Notes: a model not told the origin generated them from the letters alone. A stretch of 6,683 bases of DNA from Clostridiales bacterium (GCA_026419635.1 JANZZB010000085.1:1-6683), one strand, 5' to 3'; shown: positions 1 to 6,159, counted from the stretch's first letter. A program made the numbers and translations.

Positions 1-101
1 CTACTGTCAGGGCGCCTGTCTATGCACTGATTGACGGCAGTCCGGACGTCACAATGACGAAGGAAGCCTTTGTTGATGTGGAAGTGGTGAAAAAACGTTG
101 A
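1..101 (+). CDS. C-terminal end of a probable YbbR-domain (CdaR-like) protein, 5' partial
   Basis: An open frame enters from the left edge (first whole codon at 3) and stops at TGA 99-101, giving 32 residues that end in VDVEVVKKR. The alternating hydrophobic pattern (APVYALIDG, then DVTMTKEAFVDVEV) fits the last beta strands of a YbbR repeat. YbbR/CdaR proteins are extracytoplasmic regulators of the diadenylate cyclase CdaA, and in Clostridia a ybbR gene often sits just upstream of a COG2509 FAD-dependent dehydrogenase, as here; that neighbourhood is recalled, not searched. The stop overlaps the TTG start of the next gene (TTGA at 98-101), implying translational coupling. The fragment is too short to fix the family, so the name rests on strand pattern and context. 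Another secreted beta-rich protein is possible. Confidence 0.4.
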   Translation, partial: TVRAPVYALIDGSPDVTMTKEAFVDVEVVKKR

Positions 102-1696
102 GCATCATTATATCCGGCTTAAGACTTCCTCTCGAATCTGACGATTATGAGGCATTTTCGCTTGCGCTGAGCCGTGCTGGTTTATTAAAATCGGATGTCC
201 GTTCTTTGTCAATATACAAACGATCTTTTGACGCACGCCACGGCAAAATAACAAAGGTTTTATCTGTTTTAATCAATGCGCCTGAAGTAGAAAACGAAAT
301 AATTTCCAGGGCGTCCAAATCGGAAGTCAGAAAAAAGGCAGAACCATACCGGATTATACCGAAGGGGAAAAAGACATTATCAACACCTCCGGTCATTATC
401 GGATTTGGACCGGCAGGTATATTTGCTGGACTTATGTTGGCTAAACACGGTTATCGTCCGATTATATTGGAAAAAGGTTCCGAAATCAGCCGACGTGATC
501 AAGCAGTTTCCGATTTTTTCAGCAGAGGATCTTTAGATGAAACATCTAATATCCAATTCGGAGAAGGCGGAGCAGGAACTTATTCCGATGGCAAACTAAC
601 AACCCGAATATCGGATGAACGCTGCGAGCTCGTATTAAGCGAACTTTGCAACCACGGTGCACCGGAAGAGATCTTACAATTATCAAAACCACACATTGGT
701 ACCGATTTGCTGAAGGAAATTATAAAATCCATACGGCGCGAGATACTATCATTAGGCGGAGAAATTCGCTTTTCTACAGAAGTCACCGATTTTGAAATCC
801 GGGATAATGCACTCTGTGCAATTAAAACCGGAGAGGAAAAGATCACTTGTGAAAAAGCTATCCTTGCAATCGGGCACAGTTCAAGAAATACGTTTGAAAA
901 ACTGCTTAAAAGCGGAGTATCGATTTCACAAAAATCATTTGCCGTAGGTCTACGAATTGAACACCGGCAGGACGCAATTAACCGTGCAATGTACGGAAAA
1001 TACGCGGACCATCCAATACTACCCCCTGCGGAATATAATCTTACAGACTATCAAAACGGGCGGTCATGTTACAGTTTTTGTATGTGCCCGGGTGGCTCCG
1101 TTGTCGCGGCAGCAAGTGAAGAAGGCACTGTTGTTGTAAATGGAATGAGTTTACACGCAAGAAACGGCGAGAACGCAAACAGTGCGATTGTCGTCTCTGT
1201 TACTCCTGAGGATTTTGAATCCAACCATCCGCTTTCCGGCGTTTCATTTCAGAGAAAAATAGAGCGTTCAGCCTTTACATTAGGAGGCGAAAACTATTTT
1301 GCTCCTTGTCAGCTCGTTGGTGATTTCATAAAAGGTATTCCATCTAAAAAAAGCGGAATGATTACGCCATCTTATCCGATAGGCGTTACGTTCTGCGACC
1401 TGTCAGGGATTTTTCCTGACTTTATTTCAGATACGATCAGAAAATCTCTTATCATATTTGACAAAAAAATCAAAGGCTTTGGTTTTGAAGAAGCTTTATT
1501 GACGGCTCCTGAAACCCGAACCTCATCACCGGTCCGGATCGTCCGCAATCAGGAGACAATGGAAAGTATCACCGTTTCTAACCTGATCCCTTGCGGTGAA
1601 GGAGCGGGATATGCAGGCGGAATCATTAGCGCAGCCGTTGACGGAATACGCGCAGCGGAACGGATTATGGAAGAATATAAGCCTTTAGAAGATTAA
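98..1696 (+). CDS. FAD-dependent dehydrogenase, COG2509 family
   Basis: This 532-residue protein matches the usual length and layout of the COG2509 FAD-dependent dehydrogenases (NAD(P)/FAD-dependent oxidoreductases of unknown substrate). An N-terminal alpha/beta domain (about 1-65) carries the family signature around YKRSFDARHGK (40-50). A Rossmann FAD-binding site follows: VIIGFGPAG at 99-107, with G102, G104 and G107 as the glycine triad and E125 as the acidic residue after strand 2. Further family blocks are NIQFGEGGAGTYSDGKL (151-167), CMCPGGSVVAAASEEG (328-343), ETRTSSPVRI (472-481) and the C-terminal FAD-contacting block PCGEGAGYAGGIISAAVDG (498-516). It is soluble, with no signal peptide. 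The TTG at 98 is the only plausible start: the frame is closed by TGA at 74-76, no ATG or GTG lies between, and GGTGA (86-90) sits 7 bases ahead. It overlaps the upstream stop and leads into the RseC-family gene. Substrate and electron partner cannot be read from the sequence. Confidence 0.92.
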   Translation: MSIIISGLRLPLESDDYEAFSLALSRAGLLKSDVRSLSIYKRSFDARHGKITKVLSVLINAPEVENEIISRASKSEVRKKAEPYRIIPKGKKTLSTPPVIIGFGPAGIFAGLMLAKHGYRPIILEKGSEISRRDQAVSDFFSRGSLDETSNIQFGEGGAGTYSDGKLTTRISDERCELVLSELCNHGAPEEILQLSKPHIGTDLLKEIIKSIRREILSLGGEIRFSTEVTDFEIRDNALCAIKTGEEKITCEKAILAIGHSSRNTFEKLLKSGVSISQKSFAVGLRIEHRQDAINRAMYGKYADHPILPPAEYNLTDYQNGRSCYSFCMCPGGSVVAAASEEGTVVVNGMSLHARNGENANSAIVVSVTPEDFESNHPLSGVSFQRKIERSAFTLGGENYFAPCQLVGDFIKGIPSKKSGMITPSYPIGVTFCDLSGIFPDFISDTIRKSLIIFDKKIKGFGFEEALLTAPETRTSSPVRIVRNQETMESITVSNLIPCGEGAGYAGGIISAAVDGIRAAERIMEEYKPLED

Positions 1697-1711
1697 GTTT
1701 TTGGTGAAAAC

Positions 1712-2134
1712 ATGGAACAGATTGCGAAAATAACAAAAGTACTGGAGAATGGGCTTGCAGAAGTGGAAGTTCGAAGACAGACTTCCTGCGGGCATGATTG
1801 TGATAGCTGTCATGGTTGCGGTGCGCCGAAAGAACTGATTCGCGTAACTGCGGTTAACACGGCAAAAGCAAAAGCAGGGGACAGTGTGCTTGTTAGCTCT
1901 GATTCTGGAAAAATTTTAGGTCTTGCGGTTTTGTTTTATCTTGTTCCAATCCTCTTATTCTTCGTTTTTTATCAGTTTCAAATACCGTTTCGGGCTTTTA
2001 CCGGCGGGATAAATGGAGCAATTGGATTTTTTGCAGGTATTGCAGTTTTATATTTTGTTAATCATCGTTTGTTGAAATCCAACAAAGTAGTTTTTACTAT
2101 AACCTCTGTATTAAATGAAAAAACAGTTTGGTGA
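1712..2134 (+). CDS. RseC/SoxR-reducing-system family membrane protein
   Basis: The product is 140 residues with the layout of the RseC family (PF04246). A short N-terminal cytoplasmic domain carries a cysteine cluster (C26-x3-C30-x2-C33-x2-C36, within SCGHDCDSCHGCG), followed by a small beta domain (about 42-62) and two membrane segments (about 68-88 and 98-117). In proteobacteria RseC acts with Rsx/Rnf complexes that keep SoxR reduced and also modulates sigma-E; clostridial members are thought to belong to redox membrane systems, but their role is not settled. The cysteines could hold a metal or Fe-S centre (inference). The start has GGTGA at 1703-1707, 4 bases before ATG. The gene lies 15 bases after the FAD dehydrogenase, so the two may share a redox function. 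No Rnf gene is visible in the window. The stop codon is part of the next gene's ribosome binding site. Confidence 0.85.
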   Translation: MEQIAKITKVLENGLAEVEVRRQTSCGHDCDSCHGCGAPKELIRVTAVNTAKAKAGDSVLVSSDSGKILGLAVLFYLVPILLFFVFYQFQIPFRAFTGGINGAIGFFAGIAVLYFVNHRLLKSNKVVFTITSVLNEKTVW

Positions 2135-2140
2135 ATTGTG

Positions 2141-3013
2141 ATGTTTGGTTATGTGCGCCCTCTTAAAACAAATCTGTCCGATGAATCTGCGGCGCGCTTC
2201 CGAGTCGTTTACTGTGGTCTTTGTCATGCGCTAAAAAAACGTTACGGCAGCTTTATGAGTTTATTCTTAAACTATGATTTTACTTTTTTAGCACTTGTCC
2301 TCGATTCTTTCAAGGAAACAGGCCGTGTTTGCAATAAAAGATGCATTTCAAAACCATTTTACGGATGTCATTATCGGGAACCGGACAGTTCGCTTTTCCT
2401 TTCTGCTGATATAAGCGTTATATTAACCTATTACAAATTAAAAGACACAGTTCGAGACGAATCTTTTTTCAAGTCACTTTTAGCAAGACTTTTAATCCTT
2501 ATCATGAAAAGAAATTACGAAAAAGCAAAAAAGCATCTTCCTGAATTTGATCAAACTGTACGTATTGAGCTACAAAAACTTGACAAAATTGAAAAGCAAA
2601 ATAAAGAATCAATCGATTTGGCCGCGGATACGTTTGCTTTGTTACTCTCAAGCACCGCAAAGGAAGCTGATTTGACGAAAAAGAACGAACGTATTTTGTC
2701 CGAAATGTTTTACCACATTGGGCGTTTTATATATATAGTTGATGCGATAAATGATTTACAAGACGATTTAAAAAAGAAACGTTACAATCCGATTGCAGCA
2801 CGCTTCTCGCTCACGACAGCGAATCTATCAGAGGATGAGCGAAATACTCTTTACTTCACGATTGATCATTCGCTATCATCTGCATCATCCGCTTTTGAAC
2901 TGCTCGACATATCCCGCGATAGGGATATTATCATAAACATTTTATACTTTGGCCTAAGAGCAGTCACCGCCCAGGTGATGAACGGTACCTGGGGTAAAAG
3001 AAAGAGAAAATAG
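2141..3013 (+). CDS. DUF5685-like protein of unknown function
   Basis: The family-like start MFGYVRP and the YCGLCHAL block point to DUF5685, found mainly in Clostridia; no function is known to me. I choose ATG 2141 (290 residues) over the GTG at 2138 because relatives begin MFGYV and GGTGA (2130-2134) is then 6 bases away. Numbering from GTG 2138 (subtract 1 for the ATG start), cysteines are C26 and C29 (CGLC), then C65, C69 and C77, which could form a metal site or disulfides. The rest is predicted mainly alpha-helical. Two acidic helices stand out: YYKLKDTVRDE (98-108, DxxxD) and VDAINDLQDDLKKKRYNP (201-218). The second resembles the second Asp-rich motif of squalene/phytoene synthases. 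There is no signal peptide; a hydrophobic stretch near 113-123 is probably a buried helix. The C-terminus is basic (GKRKRK). The gene follows the RseC-family gene by 6 bases and precedes the J-domain gene, a pairing I recall from other clostridia. Confidence 0.8.
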   Translation: MFGYVRPLKTNLSDESAARFRVVYCGLCHALKKRYGSFMSLFLNYDFTFLALVLDSFKETGRVCNKRCISKPFYGCHYREPDSSLFLSADISVILTYYKLKDTVRDESFFKSLLARLLILIMKRNYEKAKKHLPEFDQTVRIELQKLDKIEKQNKESIDLAADTFALLLSSTAKEADLTKKNERILSEMFYHIGRFIYIVDAINDLQDDLKKKRYNPIAARFSLTTANLSEDERNTLYFTIDHSLSSASSAFELLDISRDRDIIINILYFGLRAVTAQVMNGTWGKRKRK

Positions 3014-3042
3014 AAGGAATCCTTTTCCTCTTACGATCATTC

Positions 3043-3103
3043 GGCGTGCCGCTCGCCTAGACCGCGGCAACCGAGGTACATGTATTCGAATTATGTGCCG
3101 CGG
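3043..3103 (+). repeat. GC-rich, mutually exclusive inverted repeats ahead of the J-domain gene
   Basis: CCGCGGCA (3062-3069) is exactly complementary to TGCCGCGG (3096-3103), giving an 8-bp stem with a 26-base loop that includes the palindrome ATTCGAAT (3084-3091). The same left arm can instead pair upstream: GCGGCA (3064-3069) with TGCCGC (3047-3052), loop 11 bases. GTGCCGC therefore occurs twice (3046-3052 and 3095-3101), flanking one shared complement. The downstream stem ends 5 bases before the GGAG (3109-3112) that serves the J-domain start. The block is clearly GC-richer than the surrounding AT-rich DNA. A translational or transcript-stability element is inferred; no known riboswitch class was recognised. 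Confidence 0.5.
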
Positions 3104-3118
3104 CGAACGGAGTTACAA

Positions 3119-3724
3119 ATGAACGACCCTTATAAGACACTCGGTGTTTCAAGAAACGCCACCGAGGACGAAATAAAAAAAACATACCGCGAATTAGCTC
3201 GTAAATATCATCCTGACAATTATGTAAATAATCCTCTTGCCGATCTTGCAGAAGAGAAGATGAAAGAGATCAACGAAGCGTATGCGTCTCTTTTAGGAAA
3301 CTCCGGTAATAACTCTCAAACTGGAGGCCAACAGTGGCAGAGTAGTTACCGCCCCAATACCGCAAATAGCAATATATATGCTCAGATACGCGCTTACATT
3401 TCGATGGGAAATATCATGCAGGCTGAATCTCTCTTAAATTCCATATCGGATCGTAACGCCGAATGGGAATTTCTAAAGGGTAGTGTAGCTTATAGAAAAG
3501 GTTGGTTTGACGAAGCCAAAAGACATTATGAAACGGCTTGCAACATGAACCCGTCTAATATGGAATACCGCAATGCATTAAATTATATGTCCAGAATGAA
3601 CAATACGTATCGTACTTACGGTGGTCCTTCTTCCGGAATGTCTGGCTGCGATTGCTGTGCAAACCTTATTTGCGCAGATTGCTGCTGTGAACTAATGGGC
3701 GGGGATCTGATTAGCTGTTGCTGA
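3119..3724 (+). CDS. J-domain (DnaJ-like) protein with helical repeat and Cys-rich tail
   Basis: A 201-residue protein begins directly with a J-domain (about 2-60). It shows DPYKTLGVSRNATEDEIKKT, helix II RELARKY and the HPD motif at 31-33, which stimulates the ATPase of DnaK-type Hsp70s. A Gln/Ser/Asn-rich linker (about 61-84) leads to a helical region (about 86-158; AYRKGWFDEAKRHYETA and following) that looks like one or two TPR units. The last 25 residues hold nine cysteines (C177, C179, C180, C185, C188-C190, C200, C201) around a GGDLISCC terminus. The zinc-finger and substrate domains of true DnaJ are absent, so this is a specialised co-chaperone. ATG 3119 is preferred over ATG 3080: it has GGAG 6 bases ahead and places the J-domain at the very N-terminus as in relatives. 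The cysteine tail could bind metal or be lipidated; neither is proven by sequence. It lies between the DUF5685-like gene and a membrane protein gene. Confidence 0.87.
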   Translation: MNDPYKTLGVSRNATEDEIKKTYRELARKYHPDNYVNNPLADLAEEKMKEINEAYASLLGNSGNNSQTGGQQWQSSYRPNTANSNIYAQIRAYISMGNIMQAESLLNSISDRNAEWEFLKGSVAYRKGWFDEAKRHYETACNMNPSNMEYRNALNYMSRMNNTYRTYGGPSSGMSGCDCCANLICADCCCELMGGDLISCC

Positions 3725-3734
3725 GGAATAAGAA

Positions 3735-4256
3735 ATGTTTGAAAACAAATATTCAAAAAACACATCAGCTCTTGCACTGGGTGCGATCATTTCGGCTATA
3801 TCAATAGGTTTACTTTATGCTGCCGGTATGCTTCCAACGATGAGAATTGCGTTATCCGCCTTAGCCGGTGTATTCAGTGCTGTTATTTTGATAAAATACG
3901 GTGTTATGCATGCAATCCTTGTATTTGCATCCACCAGTATTATTTCCTTAATCATTGTACCTGCAAAAATTCCGGGTCTCATGTATACGGCTTTTTTCGG
4001 TTACTATCCAATCTTAAAATATTTTTATGAGAAGCTTCAAAACATTCTGCTAGAAATTGCTTTGAAACTTCTTACTTTTAACATCATTTTTACAATTATG
4101 ATTTCAATATCCACACGTTTGGTTGGAATTGAACATTTATTTACGCTCATAGCTCCGCTGTTTTTATATCTTGCCGCAAATTTTGCTTTTTTGTTTTACG
4201 ATATTGCTTTTACCTTTTTGATTACACAGTTTAAAAGCCGTTTTAATCGTTTATAA
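3735..4256 (+). CDS. Small multi-pass membrane protein, unknown function
   Basis: This 173-residue, strongly hydrophobic protein has about five or six predicted membrane segments (near 12-32, 36-54, 57-76, 80-93, 105-127 and 135-164), a short polar N-terminus (MFENKYSKNTS) and a basic C-terminus (KSRFNRL). The pattern ALGAIISAISIGLLYAAGMLPTMR and the FGYYPILKYFYEK block resemble small clostridial membrane proteins sometimes likened to ECF transporter substrate-binding (S) components, but I cannot place it firmly and no ligand is implied. The start is supported by GAGGA (3723-3727) 7 bases ahead, which overlaps the J-domain stop codon, so the two genes are probably translated together. It is the last gene before a terminator-like hairpin that begins inside its stop codon. 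Confidence 0.75.
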   Translation: MFENKYSKNTSALALGAIISAISIGLLYAAGMLPTMRIALSALAGVFSAVILIKYGVMHAILVFASTSIISLIIVPAKIPGLMYTAFFGYYPILKYFYEKLQNILLEIALKLLTFNIIFTIMISISTRLVGIEHLFTLIAPLFLYLAANFAFLFYDIAFTFLITQFKSRFNRL

Positions 4257-4295
4257 TTTGCTATAATAATTGATGTGTTATAGCAAATTAATTTT
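4254..4295 (+). terminator. AT-rich intrinsic terminator-like hairpin
   Basis: A 13-bp perfect stem (4254-4266 with 4278-4290; core AATTTGCTATAA / TTATAGCAAATT) encloses an 11-base loop and is followed closely by TTTT at 4292-4295. It begins in the stop codon of the membrane protein gene and precedes the yicC promoter, which is where the first transcription unit should end. The stem has only two G-C pairs and the T-run is short, so termination may be partial. Confidence 0.6.
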
Positions 4296-4302
4296 CTAAT
4301 AT

Positions 4303-4331
4303 TTGATTTTAACAGGCAAAACTGGTATAAT
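4303..4331 (+). promoter_or_regulatory. Sigma-70/SigA-type promoter for the yicC operon
   Basis: TTGATT (4303-4308) and TATAAT (4326-4331) are separated by exactly 17 bases. The -10 is a perfect consensus and is extended by TG at 4323-4324 (TGGTATAAT). Transcription should start near 4338. It lies between the upstream hairpin and the yicC ribosome binding site (AGGGGT, 4350-4355), and should drive yicC, remA, gmk and probably rpoZ and priA. Confidence 0.8.
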
Positions 4332-4362
4332 ATATTGATAACTTAATTTAGGGGTACTTACA

Positions 4363-5241
4363 ATGTTAAAAAGTATGACGGGCTACGGGCGGGACGTCCA
4401 AACGTTAAACGGCAGAAAAATTACCATTGAACTCCGCTCGGTCAATCATCGCTATCTCGATGTCAGCATCCGTTGCCCGCGCGTATATAGTTTTTTGGAG
4501 GAATCCGTAAAAGCTATGGTTCAGTCTTTGACTGCCCGAGGTAAATTAGATTTGTTCATCTCGATTGAAACTCCGGCATCAGAAGAAGTTCAAATTTTAC
4601 TGAACACACACGTTTTAGAACGTTATTTAGAGGCATTTCGTGTACTCCGAGACGAGTATTCGATTACTGATGATGTTACAGTAACACGGGTTGCAAGGCT
4701 TCCGGAAGTGTTCGACATAACACATGAGGAAGCGGACGCGCAATCATTAAAAGAAGATGTACTATGCGTTTTAAAGAACGCACTTTTACAATTCAACCAG
4801 ATGCGCGAAATAGAAGGCGAAAAATTGAAAGCCGATATTATGGAGCGTATCAGTATCATATCGCAATATGTACAGGCTGTAGAAGAACGGTCGCCAAAAA
4901 CGGTGGAGGAATACCGGCAGAAACTGGAACAGCGTATGAATGAGTTGCTTGTCAGCGTAAATATTGACCAGCAAAGAATTTTAACAGAAGCTGCTATTTT
5001 TGCTGATAAAACTTCGGTTTCAGAGGAAACGGTCCGATTAAAAAGCCATCTGGCTCAATTAGTTTCCCTTTTAAAATCAGAGGTTCCGGTAGGGCGTAAA
5101 TTAGATTTTCTGGTTCAGGAACTCAATAGGGAAGCAAATACCATCGGATCTAAAGCAAACGATTATGAAATTTCGAAGACTGTGGTTGAACTGAAATCGG
5201 AAATTGAAAAAATTCGCGAGCAGATTCAAAATTTAGAATAG
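4363..5241 (+). CDS. yicC: YicC/YloC family endoribonuclease
   Basis: The 292-residue product matches the full length of the YicC/YloC family. The N-terminal YicC_N domain (PF03755, about 1-155) starts with SMTGYG (5-10) and carries SVNHRYLD (26-33) and MREIEGEKL (147-155). A helical middle (about 156-205, coiled-coil-like around EEYRQKLEQRMNEL) leads to the C-terminal DUF1732 domain (PF08340, about 210-292) with VRLKSHL, GRKLDFLVQELNREANTIGS (244-263) and the ending IREQIQNLE. E. coli YicC and B. subtilis YloC are reported endoribonucleases acting on RNA; the cellular targets here are unknown. It is the first gene of the operon, has AGGGGT 7 bases before its ATG, and is followed by remA after 16 bases, as in many Bacillota. 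Nothing is truncated or unusual. Confidence 0.95.
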   Translation: MLKSMTGYGRDVQTLNGRKITIELRSVNHRYLDVSIRCPRVYSFLEESVKAMVQSLTARGKLDLFISIETPASEEVQILLNTHVLERYLEAFRVLRDEYSITDDVTVTRVARLPEVFDITHEEADAQSLKEDVLCVLKNALLQFNQMREIEGEKLKADIMERISIISQYVQAVEERSPKTVEEYRQKLEQRMNELLVSVNIDQQRILTEAAIFADKTSVSEETVRLKSHLAQLVSLLKSEVPVGRKLDFLVQELNREANTIGSKANDYEISKTVVELKSEIEKIREQIQNLE

Positions 5242-5257
5242 TTTAGGGGGAAGAAGT

Positions 5258-5518
5258 TTGAAACTAATTAACATCGGTTTTGGAAATATGGTATCGTCCT
5301 CCCGACTTGTAGCAATTGTTAGTCCGGAATCCGCTCCGATTAAAAGAATTATTCAGGAAGCCAGAGATCGGGGAATGCTTGTTGACGCGACATATGGCAG
5401 AAGAACAAGAGCGGTTATTATTTCAGATTCGGATCATGTCATCTTGTCGGCAATTCAGCCGGAAACAGTTGCAGGGAGACTTGAAAACCTTGATGATGAT
5501 GCAGACGGGGAGGAATAA
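5258..5518 (+). CDS. remA: RemA-family regulatory DNA-binding protein (DUF370)
   Basis: An 86-residue protein is nearly collinear with B. subtilis RemA (YlzA): MKLINIGFGNMVSSSRLVAI at the start, SPESAPIKRIIQEARDRGML (22-41), DATYGRRTRAVI (43-54) and SDHVILSAIQPETVAGRL (58-75), with an acidic tail. In Bacillus, RemA binds DNA as a ring-shaped oligomer and activates biofilm-matrix and osmoprotection genes. In Clostridia its targets are largely unknown, and the high conservation plus its place in a core operon suggest a broader role (inference). The arginine-rich GRRTR segment is the likely DNA-contact region. The start is TTG at 5258, supported by AGGGGG (5245-5250) 7 bases upstream and by the conserved MKLINIGFGN. 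It ends 6 bases before gmk, whose Shine-Dalgarno lies in the remA 3' end. Confidence 0.95.
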   Translation: MKLINIGFGNMVSSSRLVAIVSPESAPIKRIIQEARDRGMLVDATYGRRTRAVIISDSDHVILSAIQPETVAGRLENLDDDADGEE

Positions 5519-5524
5519 ATTCGA

Positions 5525-6127
5525 ATGACTTCCTCCTGCAACGGTACATTATTTGTAGTCACAGGTCCATCGGGCGCTGGCAAATCGACTGTCATTTCTA
5601 AATATCTTACTGAAAATAAAGATGTCTTTTTTTCTGTATCAGCAACTACAAGGTCCCAGCGAATTCATGAACAAAATGGCGTCGACTATTATTTTATAAA
5701 ACGCAGTGAATTTGAAAAAATGCTTTCGGAAGACAAGTTTTTAGAGCATGCGGAATATGTCGGAAATTTATATGGTACTCCATCCGAACCGGTTTTCGAT
5801 GCTATTAATAAAGGGCACGACGTTATTTTGCAAATTGAAGTAACCGGCGCTTTGTCAGTAAGAAAAAAATGCCCCGACGCAGTCCTTATATTTATCGTCC
5901 CTCCGTCTTTTTCCGCTTTAGAGCTACGCCTGAAAGGACGCGGTACGGAGCCGGATGAAATTATTAGAAAACGTCTGGAAAAAGCGAAAACGGAATATAA
6001 AGCGGCAGATTTGTTTGATTTTATCGTTGTTAATTCCGACGTGGAAAATGGGGCAAATGAACTTAAAACAATAATTGACGCTGAAAAGCTAAAAACAAAA
6101 AAACGAAGAAATTTTATTGAGGTATAA
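5525..6127 (+). CDS. gmk: Guanylate kinase
   Basis: Guanylate kinase transfers phosphate from ATP to GMP or dGMP, giving GDP or dGDP, an essential cytosolic step of purine nucleotide supply and of GMP recycling. The 200-residue protein has normal family length. It shows the P-loop GPSGAGKST at 14-22 (K20), the GMP-binding block SATTRSQRIHEQNGVDYYF (39-57, R43), the second GMP-side block EHAEYVGNLYGTP (74-86), ILQIEVTGA (101-109) and the lid GRGTEPDEIIRKRL (138-151) with arginines positioned for phosphate contact. A basic tail KTKKRRN precedes the end. Q103 stands where E or D is common (LEIEVQGA in Bacillus); this is probably a tolerated change. GGGGAGGA (5507-5514) lies 10 bases ahead of the ATG, inside the end of remA. 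The stop codon lies within a 20-base palindrome. Confidence 0.97.
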   Translation: MTSSCNGTLFVVTGPSGAGKSTVISKYLTENKDVFFSVSATTRSQRIHEQNGVDYYFIKRSEFEKMLSEDKFLEHAEYVGNLYGTPSEPVFDAINKGHDVILQIEVTGALSVRKKCPDAVLIFIVPPSFSALELRLKGRGTEPDEIIRKRLEKAKTEYKAADLFDFIVVNSDVENGANELKTIIDAEKLKTKKRRNFIEV

Positions 6128-6140
6128 AACGTTTTATACC
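6121..6140 (+). repeat. Perfect 20-base palindrome over the gmk stop codon
   Basis: The arm GGTATAAAAC (6121-6130) is followed at once by its exact reverse complement GTTTTATACC (6131-6140). The palindrome covers the final valine codon and stop of gmk. As RNA it could form an 8-bp stem with an ACGT loop; as DNA it could be a dimeric protein site. The downstream bases (GAACTTCATTTT) lack the immediate T-run of a good terminator. Confidence 0.65.
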
Positions 6141-6159
6141 GAACTTCATTTTAGTGCGT

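Noticed and set aside
145..846. Minus-strand open frames of 83 and 88 codons within the FAD dehydrogenase gene
   Set aside because: They lie wholly inside a well-supported gene, have no recognisable domains and no convincing ribosome binding sites.
957..1139. Plus-strand 60-codon frame within the FAD dehydrogenase gene
   Set aside because: Out-of-frame shadow of a conserved coding region; low-complexity composition and no family match.
3013..3030. Possible terminator after the DUF5685-like gene (AAGG/CCTT near 3014-3024)
   Set aside because: Only 4 bp with a 3-base loop and no clean T-run after it; not distinguishable from chance.
3080..3118. Upstream ATG at 3080 as the J-domain protein start (adds 13 residues)
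   Set aside because: The extra residues are not J-domain-like, the GAGG ahead is only 3 bases away, and the region forms the inverted repeat; ATG 3119 has a properly spaced GGAG and gives the usual MNDPYKTLGV beginning.
4623..4974. Two minus-strand frames inside yicC
   Set aside because: Antiparallel shadows of a conserved gene; Ser/Phe-rich translations typical of reversed coding DNA.
5316..5528. 70-codon frame overlapping remA in another phase
   Set aside because: remA is almost fully conserved in its own frame, and this frame has no start-site support.
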